From Planctomycetota bacterium (lineage in GTDB: Bacteria; Planctomycetota; B15-G4), in assembly GCA_029259695.1 (NCBI GenBank), contig JAJDEQ010000165.1, forward strand, positions 1 to 63,180: 63,180 nucleotides of DNA. Direction: 5' to 3'. Position 1 is the first letter of the stretch. Each line of letters begins with the position of its first letter. The notes beneath the pieces were generated by a model that was not told the DNA's origin, did no database searches, and saw nothing but the letters and a program-made list of their open reading frames with translations. Positions 7,981-15,770 of this stretch are shown one piece after another. A program made the position numbers and the translations under genes.

Positions 7981-8313
7981 GGGTCAGGATCTCCTGGGAG
8001 TGTTGAGGAAGTGGTCGTTGGCCGCGGGGACGGTGATGCGCAGGGCGCGTTCGTCGTGACCGCGGTGGGCGCGGCGGTCGCCGGGGTCCTGGTGCCCGAG
8101 GGCTCCTGGACAGGCATTCCGCCGCGGTCCGGCGAACCCGGGATCTTAGCTGATCGGCCGGCGACGCTCATGCCCGATCCGCTTCGCTCCCCCGGGCGCG
8201 GCCGGCAAACGACGACGGGGGCGCGAACCGCTTGGATTCACGCCCCCGTCGGATGCCCTTCGTCGCCCCTGCGCGTGCAGTCAGGCGATTCGAGGCTCAG
8301 CTAGGCACAGGAC
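7981..8313. other. 333-base intergenic region upstream of peroxiredoxin
   Basis: No gene is visible. The side next to the peroxiredoxin start should hold its promoter; TAAGAT on the minus strand near 8150 is a possible -10, without a good -35. The right part holds the terminator of the small lipoprotein gene at 8214-8250. No OxyR-like site was recognised. Confidence 0.5.
8214..8250 (-). terminator. Hairpin terminator behind small lipoprotein
   Basis: A 10-base-pair perfect inverted repeat, gacgggggcg at 8214-8223 against its complement at 8241-8250, with a 17-base loop. On the minus strand it is followed by GTCGTTTGCC. It lies 63 bases past the stop of the Cys-rich lipoprotein. Confidence 0.6.
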
Positions 8314-8580
8314 TCAGCTGTCGGTCGACTCACCCGTGCACTCTTCCTTCTTCTCGGAGCTGCACTCGGCCTTGGCGGCCTCGTCGCACTCGGCGGCCTT
8401 GATCGGGCAGCATTCCTTGGCGGCCGAGCAGGCTTCGGCGCCGTCGACGTTGTCGATGGCCTGGGCGTCGAGGCCCACGGAGTTGGCGTCGGTCACGGTG
8501 GCGTCGGTGGCGTAGCAGCCGGCGACCAGCATGGCGACGACGGCGAGACCGAGGAAGGAGTTGAGGAGCTTGCGGTTCAT
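8314..8580 (-). CDS. Small cysteine-rich lipoprotein, function unknown
   Basis: An 88-residue protein with a lipoprotein signal; the lipobox VAGC puts the lipidated cysteine at position 22. The mature part is short and acidic. It carries seven cysteines, six of them packed into the last 45 residues as spaced pairs and singles among Glu/Lys/Ala (for example KECCPIKAAEC). That pattern could bind metal or form disulfides. No known family was recognised. It lies upstream of the peroxiredoxin on the same strand, but a terminator separates them. Confidence 0.7.
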   Translation of the reverse strand: MNRKLLNSFLGLAVVAMLVAGCYATDATVTDANSVGLDAQAIDNVDGAEACSAAKECCPIKAAECDEAAKAECSSEKKEECTGESTDS

Positions 8581-8670
8581 CGTGTGTTCTCGAACAGGAA
8601 ACGGTGGAATGGACGGGCACGGACCGCTGCGGTGCGCTCCGGGCCCCGAAGGATACACGGACTGCCATAG

Positions 8671-9180
8671 ATGTCGATCCACCCGGCCGCACGGCCGATC
8701 GAGCAGCTGCTCTCGGAGGTGACGATCACCCGTCACAAGGGCGGTGGTCCGGGCGGGCAGAGGAGGAACAAGGTCGAGACGGGTGCGGGTCTATTGCACC
8801 GTCCCACGGGAATTCGGGCCGAAGCGGGCGAACGGCGTTCGTTCGAGCAGAACCGGCTGATGGCCCTCAAGCGGCTGCGCTTGAGCCTGGCCCTGCGCCA
8901 TCGGGAGGCGGTGCGCCTGGAGGGCCTGCGACCCTCCGAGTTGTGGCGGAATCGCACGGGGGGAGCCCGCCTGGCCGTGCGTGCCGACCATGTCGACGTG
9001 CCGGCCCTGATCGCCGAGGCCCTCGACGTGCTGGCGGCCACCGGCGACGACGTGCCTGGGGCCGCAGTCGCCCTGGGGGTCACGCCCTCGCGCCTGCTGC
9101 GTGTCCTCAAGCTGGCGCCCAGTTCCCTGGGCGAACTGAATCGTCGCCGGGCCGTGAGCGGCCTGCCGCCCTGGCGCTGA
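8671..9180 (+). CDS. GGQ-domain release-factor-like protein
   Basis: A 169-residue protein with the GGQ catalytic loop (GGPGGQRRNKVET, about residues 25-37), so it carries the peptidyl-tRNA hydrolysis domain of class I release factors. It has no codon-recognition domain. It differs from ArfB in the residues after GGQ (RRNKVET rather than NVNKV) and lacks a clear basic ArfB tail. After residue 80 there is an uncharacterised helical region. A role in ribosome rescue or specialised release is the natural inference. It is divergent from the lipoprotein gene and stands alone. Confidence 0.8.
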   Translation: MSIHPAARPIEQLLSEVTITRHKGGGPGGQRRNKVETGAGLLHRPTGIRAEAGERRSFEQNRLMALKRLRLSLALRHREAVRLEGLRPSELWRNRTGGARLAVRADHVDVPALIAEALDVLAATGDDVPGAAVALGVTPSRLLRVLKLAPSSLGELNRRRAVSGLPPWR

Positions 9181-9303
9181 CTGGATCGCCGACCGGGCGC
9201 CGTGGCGGGGCGCGCCGTGGCGGCGGCGAGCGGCGCCTGGGGAGTCGCGCACGTGGTGCGTCTGGGCTGTTTCGTCGGCGCGGATGACTCTTGGCACGGG
9301 CGG

Positions 9304-9804
9304 CTAGAACATCTCGTACACGAAGGACGAGACCTCGGCCTTCTCCTGCACGTCCTCGAAGTGACGACTCAGCTTGAGCAGTTGACGCCCGAGGCCCTCG
9401 AGCGGCGTGCCGTGCCAGTGCTGGTCGAGCGTCTCGGCGATCTCTTCGGGATCGGAGAAGGGGATCTCGAAGTCGGCCGGTGTGAGCGGGGCGCGGTCCA
9501 CCACCTCGTAGTAGCTGTCGGCGTCGTCGGCCGGCATGGTCGGCGAGCGCATCAGTCCCGTCTCGGCCGCGAGGGGCAGCAGGTGCTTCTCGAAGAAGCG
9601 TTCGAGCAGGCGCAGGCGCCGCTCGTCGAGCAGCGGGTGCCGAGCAGCGGGGGCCGCCTGCTGGGGATCGTCGGGCTGGGGATCCTCGGGCTGGCCGTGG
9701 GCCTCGGTCGGGTCGGTCATGTGGTCGCTGCCCTCGGCGGGCGGGGCGGAGTGGCCTGGGGGGGATGTCCCGGCATCGGGCGGTCTGGTCGCTTCGGCTG
9801 TCAT
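9304..9804 (-). CDS. Hypothetical protein coupled to carbamoyltransferase
   Basis: A 166-residue soluble protein. The first 55 residues are Pro/Ala/Asp-rich and probably disordered; the rest (from about HPLLDERRLRLLERFF) is helical and acidic, with a PADFEIPFSDPEEI segment. No family was recognised. Its ATG overlaps the carbamoyltransferase stop by one base (TGATG), so the two are translationally coupled and probably act together. An internal ATG at residue 29 could be the true start, which would remove part of the disordered leader. Confidence 0.6.
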   Translation of the reverse strand: MTAEATRPPDAGTSPPGHSAPPAEGSDHMTDPTEAHGQPEDPQPDDPQQAAPAARHPLLDERRLRLLERFFEKHLLPLAAETGLMRSPTMPADDADSYYEVVDRAPLTPADFEIPFSDPEEIAETLDQHWHGTPLEGLGRQLLKLSRHFEDVQEKAEVSSFVYEMF

Positions 9805-11726
9805 CAGTCGAGCTCGTACTCGTCGCGCCAGTCGCCCTCTTCGGCGAAGGCGGGCTGACGCGTCTTCTCGAGGACGCAGTTCTCCATCACGAGCACGTCG
9901 ATGTCGGTGCGCATGAAGCAGCGGTAGGCGTCCTGTGGGGTGAGCACCATGGGTTCGCCGCGCACGTTGAACGACGAGTTCACGATCACGCCGGTGCCGG
10001 TGAGCTTCTCGAACTCGGTCAGCACGGCGTGGTAGCCGGGGTTGTACTCGCCGTCGACCGTCTGCACGCGAGCGCTGTAGTCGACGTGCGTGATGGCGGG
10101 CACCGAGCTGCGCGGCTTGTTCACGATGGAGATCAGGTCCTCCTCGTCGCCGCGCTCGAACGGCAGGCGGATGTCGTCCTTCACCGGAGCCACCAGCAGC
10201 ATGTAGGGGCTGTCACAGCCCAGGTCGAAGTACGCGTCACGCTGTTCGGCCAGGGCTGACGGAGCGAAGGGCCGGAACGACTCGCGGTACTTCACCTTGA
10301 GGTTCATCACCGACTGGGTCTCGGCGTTGCGCGCGTCGCCCAGGATCGAGCGGGCGCCCAGGGCCCGGGGACCGAACTCGGCCGGGCCGACCATGTAACC
10401 CACGATGCGACCGTCGGCCAGCGCGCCGGCGACGCGGGTCGCGCGGGCGGCGTCGTCGAGCACCTCGTACGGGTAGTCGTTCACGTCGAGGAAGGCGCGC
10501 ACCTCCTCGTTGCTGAAGGACGGTCCGATGTAGCTGCCGCGTTGCCGGTCGCGGCCGGGTTCCACCGGCGGTCGCGGGCTGCCGAAGTACCCGTGCGCGG
10601 CGAGCATCGCGGCGCCCAGCGCGCCGCCGGCGTCACCGGCCGCGGGCTGGATCCACAAGCGCTCGCACGCACGCTGCTGCAGGATCTTGCCGTTGGCGAC
10701 GCAGTTCAGCGCGACCCCGCCGGCCAGGCACAGGTCACGCGTGCCGGTGATGGCGGCCAGGTGGGCCACCATCTTGATCACGATCTCTTCGGTGACGGCC
10801 TGGATCGAGGCGGCCAGGTCGGCCTCGCGCTGGGTGATGCGCGACTCGGGTTCGCGCGGCGTGCCGCCCACGATGTCGTGGAACGCCGCGTTGGTCATGG
10901 ACAGCGACTGCATGAAACCGAAGCGGCTCATGTCGAGCCGGAACGAGCCGTCGTCCTTGATGTCCACGAGTTCGTTGCGGATCACGTCGGCGTAGCGTGG
11001 CTTGCCGTAGGGCGCGAGCCCCATGAGCTTGTACTCGCCGGAGTTGACCCGGAAGCCGCACACCTGCGTGAACGCGCTGTAGAGCAGGCCGAGCGAGTGC
11101 GGGAAGCGGATCTCCTTGAGCACCCGCACGTCCTGCCCCTCGCCGACGGCCAGGGTGGTCGTGGCCCATTCGCCCACGCCGTCCACGACGATGATCCCCG
11201 CCCGCTCGAAGGGCGACGGGTAGAAGGCGCTCGCCGCGTGGGACAGGTGGTGCTCGCTGTAGAGCACGGGCACGTCGCACTGGAGCTCGTCGCGCACGAG
11301 GCGTTCGAAGAAGAGCTTGATGCCCAGCATGCCGGGCGCGCCCTCGAGCCACGGCGCCATGCCGTCCTGGCCGACGCTCGCGACCGAGCGCACGGCGCGA
11401 TCGAGGGTCAGCACGGGGTTCTCGTAGAACACGACGGCGTCGAGGTCTTCGGCCTCGATCTCGCCCGCCTCCAGGCAGGCGTTGATCGCGTTGCCGGGGA
11501 AGCGCGGGTCGTGCTTCTTGCGGCTGAAGCGCTCTTCCTGGGCGGCGCTCACGATGTGGCCGTCGCGCACCAGGGCGGCCGCCGAGTCGTGATAGAAGGC
11601 CGAGATGCCGAGCACGTGCCCGGTGCGGTCCTCGACCGGCTTGCGACGCACGGTCCGGCGCGGGCTGGTCGTGGTGGCTCCGTTGCCGGGCGCGGCGGTC
11701 GACGGGTTGTCCGGGTGACCGTTCAT
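9804..11726 (-). CDS. Carbamoyltransferase (NodU/CmcH/TobZ family)
   Basis: A 640-residue two-domain carbamoyltransferase. The N-terminal Kae1-like domain starts near residue 39 with GISAFYHDSAAAL and AQEERFSRKKHD, continues through EHHLSHAASAFYPS and VDGVGEW, and includes GGVALNCVANG. The C-terminal YrdC-like domain carries GPRALGARSILGDAR. The family moves a carbamoyl group from carbamoyl phosphate, via carbamoyl-AMP, to a hydroxyl of a sugar or secondary metabolite. A Pro/Arg-rich leader of about 35 residues precedes the fold. Coupled to an SGNH hydrolase upstream and a small protein downstream, it may modify an envelope glycan. Confidence 0.92.
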   Translation of the reverse strand: MNGHPDNPSTAAPGNGATTTSPRRTVRRKPVEDRTGHVLGISAFYHDSAAALVRDGHIVSAAQEERFSRKKHDPRFPGNAINACLEAGEIEAEDLDAVVFYENPVLTLDRAVRSVASVGQDGMAPWLEGAPGMLGIKLFFERLVRDELQCDVPVLYSEHHLSHAASAFYPSPFERAGIIVVDGVGEWATTTLAVGEGQDVRVLKEIRFPHSLGLLYSAFTQVCGFRVNSGEYKLMGLAPYGKPRYADVIRNELVDIKDDGSFRLDMSRFGFMQSLSMTNAAFHDIVGGTPREPESRITQREADLAASIQAVTEEIVIKMVAHLAAITGTRDLCLAGGVALNCVANGKILQQRACERLWIQPAAGDAGGALGAAMLAAHGYFGSPRPPVEPGRDRQRGSYIGPSFSNEEVRAFLDVNDYPYEVLDDAARATRVAGALADGRIVGYMVGPAEFGPRALGARSILGDARNAETQSVMNLKVKYRESFRPFAPSALAEQRDAYFDLGCDSPYMLLVAPVKDDIRLPFERGDEEDLISIVNKPRSSVPAITHVDYSARVQTVDGEYNPGYHAVLTEFEKLTGTGVIVNSSFNVRGEPMVLTPQDAYRCFMRTDIDVLVMENCVLEKTRQPAFAEEGDWRDEYELD

Positions 11727-12751
11727 CGCACGGCGGCCCCGTGGGACGCGCGCCAGCGCTCGTGGAAACGTCGCACGTGGGGCTCGAGCGCATCGGCGAT
11801 GACCGTGTGGCCGAGGCGCGTCGGGTGCTCGTCGTCGGGGAAGCGGCAGCGGCGGCGGAAGTCCGCCGCGTGCTTCCAGAACGCGGGCAGCACGTCGATC
11901 ACCTCCACGCTGAGTTCGTCGGACAGCTCGCGGAACCTGCGGCGGTAGTTGTCACCCAGGAAGTGCTTGTCCACGTGCCCGAACGTCGGCAGCGGACAGA
12001 TCATCACGTCGGAGCGGCTTTCGTCGACCCAGTCGGTGAGGATCGCGCGCATGAGTCGCCAGGCTTCGTGTTCCGGATCGGCGTATTCTTCGGGCAGGTC
12101 GATGCGCCGCAGGCGCGTCGTCAGCCCCTTGAAGCCGGGCACACGGCGGTCGATCGCCGTGTTCATGCGCTGCAGTGCGCCGTACATCCCGCTCACGCGC
12201 TCCTCGGGCGGGATCTCGGGCAACTGGTCCTCGGGCACGACGCTCTTCGGGACCGGTTGGTGGTGCAGCTCCAGTCCGTCGTGCTCGAGGGTGAAGTAGG
12301 GCTTCGCGCGCCGCACGAGCTTCCCGTCCGCGGCGCCCTGGGTCAGCCGGTGGGTCTCGACGTTGCGGCGGATGTTCTCCACCAGCGGACAGATCACGAG
12401 CAGGTCGTACTCGATGTCCGCGGCGAACTCGCGGAAGGCCAGCAACTGCTGGTCGGTACCGGAGCCGGGCAGCCCGAAGTTCAGCACCTGGGTGCGCTCG
12501 AAGCGGTGCTCGAGCAGGTCACCGAAGCGGAAGGCGTTGCTCACGCCCTCGCCGGCCGTGTACGAGTCACCACACAGCACGACGCGGAAGACGCCCTCGG
12601 GCTTGGCCGGGGTGACCTCGTGGTCGCAGCGGAAGCCGCTCTGGTTGCAGCGGATCAGGTAGCCGCCGCCCTCGTGACGCACTCGGGCCCGAATACCCGG
12701 AATGAACCGGTATCCGAGGACGGGGTGGTGTTCGAACAGGTTGCGCGCCAT
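11723..12751 (-). CDS. SGNH/GDSL-type hydrolase
   Basis: A 342-residue protein with SGNH hydrolase features: the block I serine Ser63 (LCGDSYTAGEG), a Gly-containing second block (NFGLPGSGTDQ) and a C-terminal Asp/His pair (DDEHPTRLGH). These are esterases, or acetyl transfer/removal enzymes acting on glycans. No signal peptide is visible, although residues before the core (HHPVLGYRFIPG) resemble those of SGNH proteins paired with glycan-modifying genes. The ATG at 12751 is preferred. The stop overlaps the carbamoyltransferase start by four bases, making this the first gene of a coupled three-gene operon. Confidence 0.82.
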   Translation of the reverse strand: MARNLFEHHPVLGYRFIPGIRARVRHEGGGYLIRCNQSGFRCDHEVTPAKPEGVFRVVLCGDSYTAGEGVSNAFRFGDLLEHRFERTQVLNFGLPGSGTDQQLLAFREFAADIEYDLLVICPLVENIRRNVETHRLTQGAADGKLVRRAKPYFTLEHDGLELHHQPVPKSVVPEDQLPEIPPEERVSGMYGALQRMNTAIDRRVPGFKGLTTRLRRIDLPEEYADPEHEAWRLMRAILTDWVDESRSDVMICPLPTFGHVDKHFLGDNYRRRFRELSDELSVEVIDVLPAFWKHAADFRRRCRFPDDEHPTRLGHTVIADALEPHVRRFHERWRASHGAAVR

Positions 12752-13016
12752 GGATGTCTTCGAGTCGGTGCGGGGCGCTGGACGCACGGAAGGAAGGGCC
12801 GCCCCGCCGCGGCTCGTCCCGAATTGTCATCGTATCGATGGCCCATCGGGCGTTAAACGACTCGTGGGGCGGGGCGATCTCGTCCGGGGAGGGGCTCGAT
12901 CTCAGGCGCGCCGGGGCGCGGGGGGCGGGCCTCGTCCAGCGCCCGGGGGCCCGTTGCTCGGTGGCCGGGGCCGAGGCTCCTGAAAGCCCGTCCTCGCCGC
13001 TCCCCATCACGTTCTC

Positions 13017-14216
13017 ATGGAAGCCGAGACCTGCCGCCCCGTGATCGCCCCTGGGCCCGACGTCGGGTGTGCAGCGGCGGCGGCTGGTCGTGGGGCGGGG
13101 GGCCGCGGGCGAGTGGTGGTGCTCGGGGCGACGGGCGTGCGCGGCCGCCGGATCGCGGCGGTCCTGGCCCGGGACCCCGGTGTCGAGCTGGTCCTCGCTG
13201 ATCGGGATGGTCGCCGGGGTCGTGACCTGGCCGACATGCTCCGGGCGCGGTTCTCTCCCTGCGCACCGCCCGACGAACTGGCCGTGGCGCGCTCGGTGGC
13301 GGGGGCCGCAGTGGTGGTCGATGCGGCCGGCCCGTTCACCCGGCGGGACCGCGGCGTGGCCCGGGCCAGCGTGGATGCCGGGGCGCACTACCTGGACCTG
13401 GCCGATGAACGGAGCTTCGTGACCGGTGTGGTCGGGCTCGATCAGGCGGCTCGGGCCCGAGGTGTGCAGGTGGTCTCGGGGGCGGGCGTGCTGCCGGCCA
13501 TCAGCAGCGCCGCGGTCCTGGCCCTGACTGCCGACGCATCCAGCGTGGAGCGCATCGAGGTGACGCTCGGTCCCGGTCAGCGCAGCGTGCGCGGCGCAGC
13601 GACCGTCGCCGACGCCCTCTGGTCGGTCGGGCGCCCGCTGCGCGTGTGGCGTGACGGGCGCTGGACGACCGAGCTCGGCGGCGACGACCTCGGCTCGTGT
13701 GAGTTCCCCGAGCCGTTGGGCACACGGCGGGTCCACAGCCGTGATGCTCCCGATCTCGAGCTGCTGCCCGCGGCCTTCGCGGCCTGCACGGTCGAGTGTC
13801 GGGTCGGGTTGGAAGCGGGTCTCGTCGATCGCGCCCTGACGAGGCTGGCGCGACTGCGCGCGCCCGAACGGCTGGCTCCCTTCGCGCGGGCTGCCGCCGC
13901 GCTGTCGACCATCCTCCCGGGGGGGACACGTCACGGGGGACTGGTGGTGCGCGTCGTGGGTGTGGACCTGGCCGGATGCCCGCTGGATCGTCGCCTGGCA
14001 CTCGTCTCCCGGCACGACGGGCCGGCCGCCGCCTGCACGCCTGCGCTGCTGCTGATCCGACGGCTGCTCGCCGCAGCACCGGCGACAGGCCGTGCCGTGC
14101 CGTGCGTGGGGCTCGTGAGCTGGAACGAGCTGATCGAACAGCTCGCTCCCCTGGGGTACAGCGCCTGGCGCGATGACGGGGCGGGTTGGCGAGCGGATCA
14201 CCGCTCCGCGCGCTGA
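13017..14216 (+). CDS. Saccharopine-dehydrogenase-like NAD(P)-binding protein
   Basis: A 399-residue protein with a Rossmann dinucleotide site (VVVLGATGVRGRRIA, about residues 33-47), followed by the DAAGPF and HYLDLADE regions typical of the saccharopine dehydrogenase NADP-binding family. Family members include trans-acting enoyl reductases and lysine-pathway enzymes; the C-terminal half here does not identify the substrate. The first 30 residues are low-complexity, so a later start is possible. It is divergent from the SGNH/carbamoyltransferase operon across a 265-base gap that must hold both promoters. Confidence 0.78.
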   Translation: MEAETCRPVIAPGPDVGCAAAAAGRGAGGRGRVVVLGATGVRGRRIAAVLARDPGVELVLADRDGRRGRDLADMLRARFSPCAPPDELAVARSVAGAAVVVDAAGPFTRRDRGVARASVDAGAHYLDLADERSFVTGVVGLDQAARARGVQVVSGAGVLPAISSAAVLALTADASSVERIEVTLGPGQRSVRGAATVADALWSVGRPLRVWRDGRWTTELGGDDLGSCEFPEPLGTRRVHSRDAPDLELLPAAFAACTVECRVGLEAGLVDRALTRLARLRAPERLAPFARAAAALSTILPGGTRHGGLVVRVVGVDLAGCPLDRRLALVSRHDGPAAACTPALLLIRRLLAAAPATGRAVPCVGLVSWNELIEQLAPLGYSAWRDDGAGWRADHRSAR

Positions 14217-14312
14217 GGTCGGCCGGAGCCATCCGTGGCGTTCGTCGCCGTCGTAGGGCAGAGTCGGGTGGCGCGTCGCTCTCGTGGAGACGCCCCAGGG
14301 AGCCGCCGATCC

Positions 14313-15770
14313 ATGACTGCATCGAGAGCACACGTCCGCCGAGCCGGGAGGCGCGATCGCTGGCGCAACGCCTGGGCTGCTGTCTGCCTGGCGCTGACCT
14401 GCTCCGTCGCCGGCGCTCAGCAGACCACCGCTGAGACGCGCCTCACGGTGGGTGATCACGAGTTCCGCCTGCATCACGGCGGACGCTCGCGCGCCTATCA
14501 CGTGCGCGTGCCGCCGGCGGCCGAGCAGGGCGCGCCGCTCCCGCTGGTGCTCAACTTCCACGGCGGCGGAGGCAGCCCCGACGGTCACAAGCGCACCTGC
14601 GGGATGGATGCGGTCGCCGACCGGGAGGGCTTCCTCGTGGTCTACCCCGCGGGGACGGGCAAGCTGCTGCGCAGATTGCTGACCTGGAACGCCGGCACGT
14701 GCTGCGGCTACGCCCGCACCGAGGGCATCGACGACGTGGGCTTCGCGCTCGCCGTGATCGACCACCTCGCCGCGCGGACACCGGTGGATCCGACCCGCGT
14801 GTATGCCACCGGGCACAGCAACGGTGGCATGATGGCCTACCGACTCGCCAACGAGGCCGCCGACCGCCTGGCGGCCGTGGCGTCGGTCGCGGGCGGGATG
14901 GTCGTGGAGCAGTTCGGTCCGGCGCGCCCGCTCCCCGTGTTGCACGTGCACAGCGTCGACGATCCGCGCGCGCTCTACGCCGGTGGGCTCGGTCCGCCCT
15001 TTCCGTTCACCGATCACCGCACCGAGCATCCCGCCATCGAGGCCGTTCTCGCCCGCTGGGCCGTTCACAACGGTCGCTCGATCGAACCGCAGGTCACCGA
15101 CACGCGCGCCGCCGACCGACGGGGGATCAGCGCGGTGCGTCTCGAGTACCCGCCCGCAGCGGCCCCGCCTGGACCCGACACGCCGGCATCCGATCCGGAA
15201 GCGCCGGACCCGGAGGCACCGGACTCGGCGGCGCCGGACCTGGCTGCACCGGACCCGGCGGCACCGGACTCGGAGGCACCGGACTCGGAAGCACCGGACT
15301 CGGAGGCACCGGACTCGGAGGCACCGGACCGGGAGGCCGGTCCCGCAGCGGTGGTTGGCCAAGCGGGTGGCCGCTCCGGCGCGGTGGCGAGCAGCGCGAC
15401 CGCGGCTCCCACGGCCGAGGTGGTGTTCTGGAAGCTCACCGGCGCCGGCCACGCCTGGCCGGGTGGGGGCCGCCGGGGCCCGGAGCGGGTGATCGGCCGA
15501 GGCACCCGGGTCATCGACGCCAGCGAGGAGATCTGGGCCTTCTTCCGCCGGCACCGCCTGCCGGCAGCGGGCGCGCAGCCGGCCACGAGCGGTTCGGGCT
15601 CCGCTCCGCCACCGGCCGGTGCGTCGCCGAAGGTCGGCGGCGCCGATCCGGAACTCGATCCAGGCAAGCCGGAGTCTGCGGAGCCGGAGTCTGCGGAGCC
15701 GGAGGCCGCGGAGCCGGATTCCGGGACGCTGGATTCCGGGACGTCGGGCTCGGGGAAGCCGCGTCGATGA
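14313..15770 (+). CDS. Secreted PHB-depolymerase/LpqC-type esterase with repeat insertion
   Basis: A 485-residue alpha/beta hydrolase of the polyhydroxybutyrate-depolymerase / feruloyl-esterase group. A signal peptide ([20 protein letters not shown]) precedes the core. Visible elements are the oxyanion stretch NFHGGGGS, nucleophile Ser169 (GHSNGG), an Asp in HSVDDPR near 217-220, and His380 in GAGHAWPGG. Ten tandem PDxxA pentapeptides (residues 293-342) sit between the Asp and the His, and a second Pro/Glu/Ser repeat forms the C-terminus. The substrate is an ester, perhaps a plant or storage polyester. An AGGGAG site supports the start at 14313. The stop overlaps the aminotransferase start (ATGA). 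Confidence 0.85.
   Translation: MTASRAHVRRAGRRDRWRNAWAAVCLALTCSVAGAQQTTAETRLTVGDHEFRLHHGGRSRAYHVRVPPAAEQGAPLPLVLNFHGGGGSPDGHKRTCGMDAVADREGFLVVYPAGTGKLLRRLLTWNAGTCCGYARTEGIDDVGFALAVIDHLAARTPVDPTRVYATGHSNGGMMAYRLANEAADRLAAVASVAGGMVVEQFGPARPLPVLHVHSVDDPRALYAGGLGPPFPFTDHRTEHPAIEAVLARWAVHNGRSIEPQVTDTRAADRRGISAVRLEYPPAAAPPGPDTPASDPEAPDPEAPDSAAPDLAAPDPAAPDSEAPDSEAPDSEAPDSEAPDREAGPAAVVGQAGGRSGAVASSATAAPTAEVVFWKLTGAGHAWPGGGRRGPERVIGRGTRVIDASEEIWAFFRRHRLPAAGAQPATSGSGSAPPPAGASPKVGGADPELDPGKPESAEPESAEPEAAEPDSGTLDSGTSGSGKPRR
15189..15338 (+). repeat. Ten tandem 15-base units encoding PDxxA pentapeptides
   Basis: Ten in-frame 15-base units run without interruption inside the esterase gene. They encode [25 protein letters not shown], four copies of PDSEA and PDREA. 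The middle copies are nearly identical in DNA, so recent slippage expansion is likely. Insertion in units of 15 keeps the frame. Confidence 0.92.
15669..15744 (+). repeat. Second 15-base tandem repeat at the esterase C-terminus
   Basis: Three 15-base units encode [10 protein letters not shown] and PEAAE, followed by two copies of a different 15-base unit (ggattccgggacgct and a variant). It is the same unit length as the internal repeat, in the same gene. Confidence 0.8.

Noticed and set aside
15181..15345. The 15-base units as a possible CRISPR array
   Set aside because: Units are contiguous without spacers, in frame inside a gene, and no cas genes are present.
12567..15554. A 995-codon open frame on the minus strand
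   Set aside because: It is antisense to three genes with clear motifs (SGNH, saccharopine-dehydrogenase-like, esterase). Its translation is Arg/Gly/His-rich and contains [12 protein letters not shown] runs that mirror the 15-base repeat. High GC makes such frames common.
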